Source: a virus. From it: a stretch of DNA of 22,109 nt. The stretch lies in the IMG/VR virus record IMGVR_UViG_3300036819_000337, positions 1 to 22,109 of that record; one strand, written 5' to 3'. This document shows, in pieces, positions 21,357 through 22,109 of the stretch; position 1 is the first letter of the stretch; every line of letters begins with the position of its first letter. Below the pieces are notes generated by a model, which saw nothing but the letters and a program-made list of their open reading frames with translations, was not told the origin of the DNA and made no database searches. The translations under genes and the position numbers were made by a program.

Positions 21357-21644
21357 AGCCTGCCTTTTATGGGTCGTCCGGGACAATCCTTAAGTCCTAA
21401 CCCCGGTCTGGTAAGTTAGCGAAAATCAATGGCAAGAAAACCAAGTCAACGAATTCCCGTACTTTTCAGACCTTCCGCGCGGCGCACCCGATAAAGCCGC
21501 ATCATGACCTGATTATCCCGCGCGGCAACATGGTGTTTGATGATCTAATCTTGCCATTCTCTCACGAAGCCTTGACTCTGCCGCGCAATATGGGAATATC
21601 TGGCGGATCGTCAACTATGTGCCGGGCTAGGGGCGGTGCGATTT
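21357..21644. other. Gap with possible gene remnants
   Basis: No convincing gene. Two overlapping frames look partly coding: ATG at 21530 (MVFDDLILPFSHEALTLPRN), and another frame reading SLDSAAQYGNIWRIVNYVPG to a TAG at 21628-21630. A frame change between them could make one remnant gene. Promoters for both flanking genes must lie here; none is clear. Confidence 0.35.
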
Positions 21645-22109
21645 ATGAGCGAGCTAGGGTTAGAGCTAAGATCGGCCGATGCCACGGCCGTGATGAATGC
21701 GGAGATCGAACGGCTATCCGGCATCGTGAGCGAATGGGAACAGCAGGCGCCGTCTATAGAGGCAGCGCGCGGGCAGATAGTGGCGTATCAGGCGGCACTA
21801 GGGATGATCGTGCCTGCCTCGGTTCAACCGGCGCCAGTGCCGCGCCGTGAGCCTATGGCGCGATCGTCGCGACGTGCCCCGTCAACTGGCGTGAGCCGGC
21901 GCGAGCCAATCATTGCGGTCTTAAAGGATGCCGGGGCGCCGCTGCGGCGTGCCGACATAATCGAGCGGTTAGGTCTGACGACTGACTCGGAAGCAATGTC
22001 CATTTCCAACGCCTTGGGCACGATGAAAAAGGCGCGGATCGTCAGCCATCAAAACGGCCGGTACACGATCGGGCCGGCATATGTCGCCCATCAACAAGCT
22101 GCGGAGTAG
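21645..22109 (+). CDS. Coiled-coil plus winged-helix-like protein, 154 aa
   Basis: Start at ATG 21645 (MSELGLELRSADATAV); a GTG three codons earlier is possible. The stop is the last codon of the window. N-terminal 1-55 is helical (NAEIERLSGIVSEWEQQAPSIEAARGQIVAYQAAL), a likely coiled coil. A Pro/Arg-rich linker follows with the RREP motif twice. The C-terminal domain EPIIAVLKDAGAPLRRADIIERLGLTTDSEAMSISNALGTMKKARIVSHQNGRYTIG (in parts) has the helix-turn-helix then beta-wing pattern of winged helix proteins. Probably a DNA-binding regulator. AGGGG is 13 nt upstream. Confidence 0.65.
   Translation: MSELGLELRSADATAVMNAEIERLSGIVSEWEQQAPSIEAARGQIVAYQAALGMIVPASVQPAPVPRREPMARSSRRAPSTGVSRREPIIAVLKDAGAPLRRADIIERLGLTTDSEAMSISNALGTMKKARIVSHQNGRYTIGPAYVAHQQAAE

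Noticed and set aside
1-22109. tRNA or rRNA genes
   Set aside because: No cloverleaf with a TTCGA-type arm and CCA end, nor rRNA segments, were recognised by eye.

Overview
The window is part of a double-stranded DNA phage genome (or a prophage or phage-plasmid carrying one). A complete leftward head-assembly set is visible: small and large terminase, P22-type portal, acidic scaffold, SU10/DUF5309-type major capsid, head-tail adaptor and a large P22-gp10-like tail hub. Tail-fibre-type proteins follow and run off the left edge. No tape measure, tail tube or sheath gene lies between adaptor and fibres, which suggests a short-tailed (podovirus-like) particle. The host is probably an alphaproteobacterium: the gene at 20700-21356 resembles small hypothetical proteins I associate with Rhizobiales, and the sequence is moderately GC-rich. 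Host and family are inference; no search could be run.

Layout. 1-14171 (minus strand, read right to left): terS, a broken or recoded small ORF, a shortened second capsid-like gene, terL, a 69-aa protein, portal, a 149-aa protein, scaffold, major capsid, an intrinsic terminator, a 109-aa protein, adaptor, tail hub, a 173-aa tail protein, a LamG-like tail protein and a truncated fibre-like protein. 14172-16488: two rightward genes, an ArdC-type antirestriction protein and a small serine recombinase. They share an almost identical promoter, operator and 5' hairpin, and a small leftward Cys-containing gene lies between them. 16489-16890: a non-coding block with nine copies of an 8-bp CCTGGACA/TGTCCAGG repeat, a candidate replication origin or partition site. 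16845-19088 (leftward): a RepA-like helicase/ATPase, an unknown 227-aa protein and an excisionase/MerR-like HTH protein. 19252-20762 (rightward): four small unknown genes, the last with an HTH. 20700-21356 (leftward): the Rhizobiales-like unknown gene. 21645-22109 (rightward): a coiled-coil plus winged-helix-like protein ending exactly at the window edge.

Regulation is the most unusual part. The hexamer TAAATA, read leftward, was found ten times by eye, every time at a gene boundary or in non-coding DNA. It resembles the -10-only late promoter of T4 (TATAAATA). In four genes without a Shine-Dalgarno sequence it sits exactly 6 nt before the ATG, as expected for leaderless transcripts. A second group of genes has a good Shine-Dalgarno that points to an ATG followed at once, or after one codon, by a stop, with the true start just downstream. 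The likely working model is early rightward and leftward control/replication genes on the right and a large leftward late module on the left driven by TAAATA promoters.
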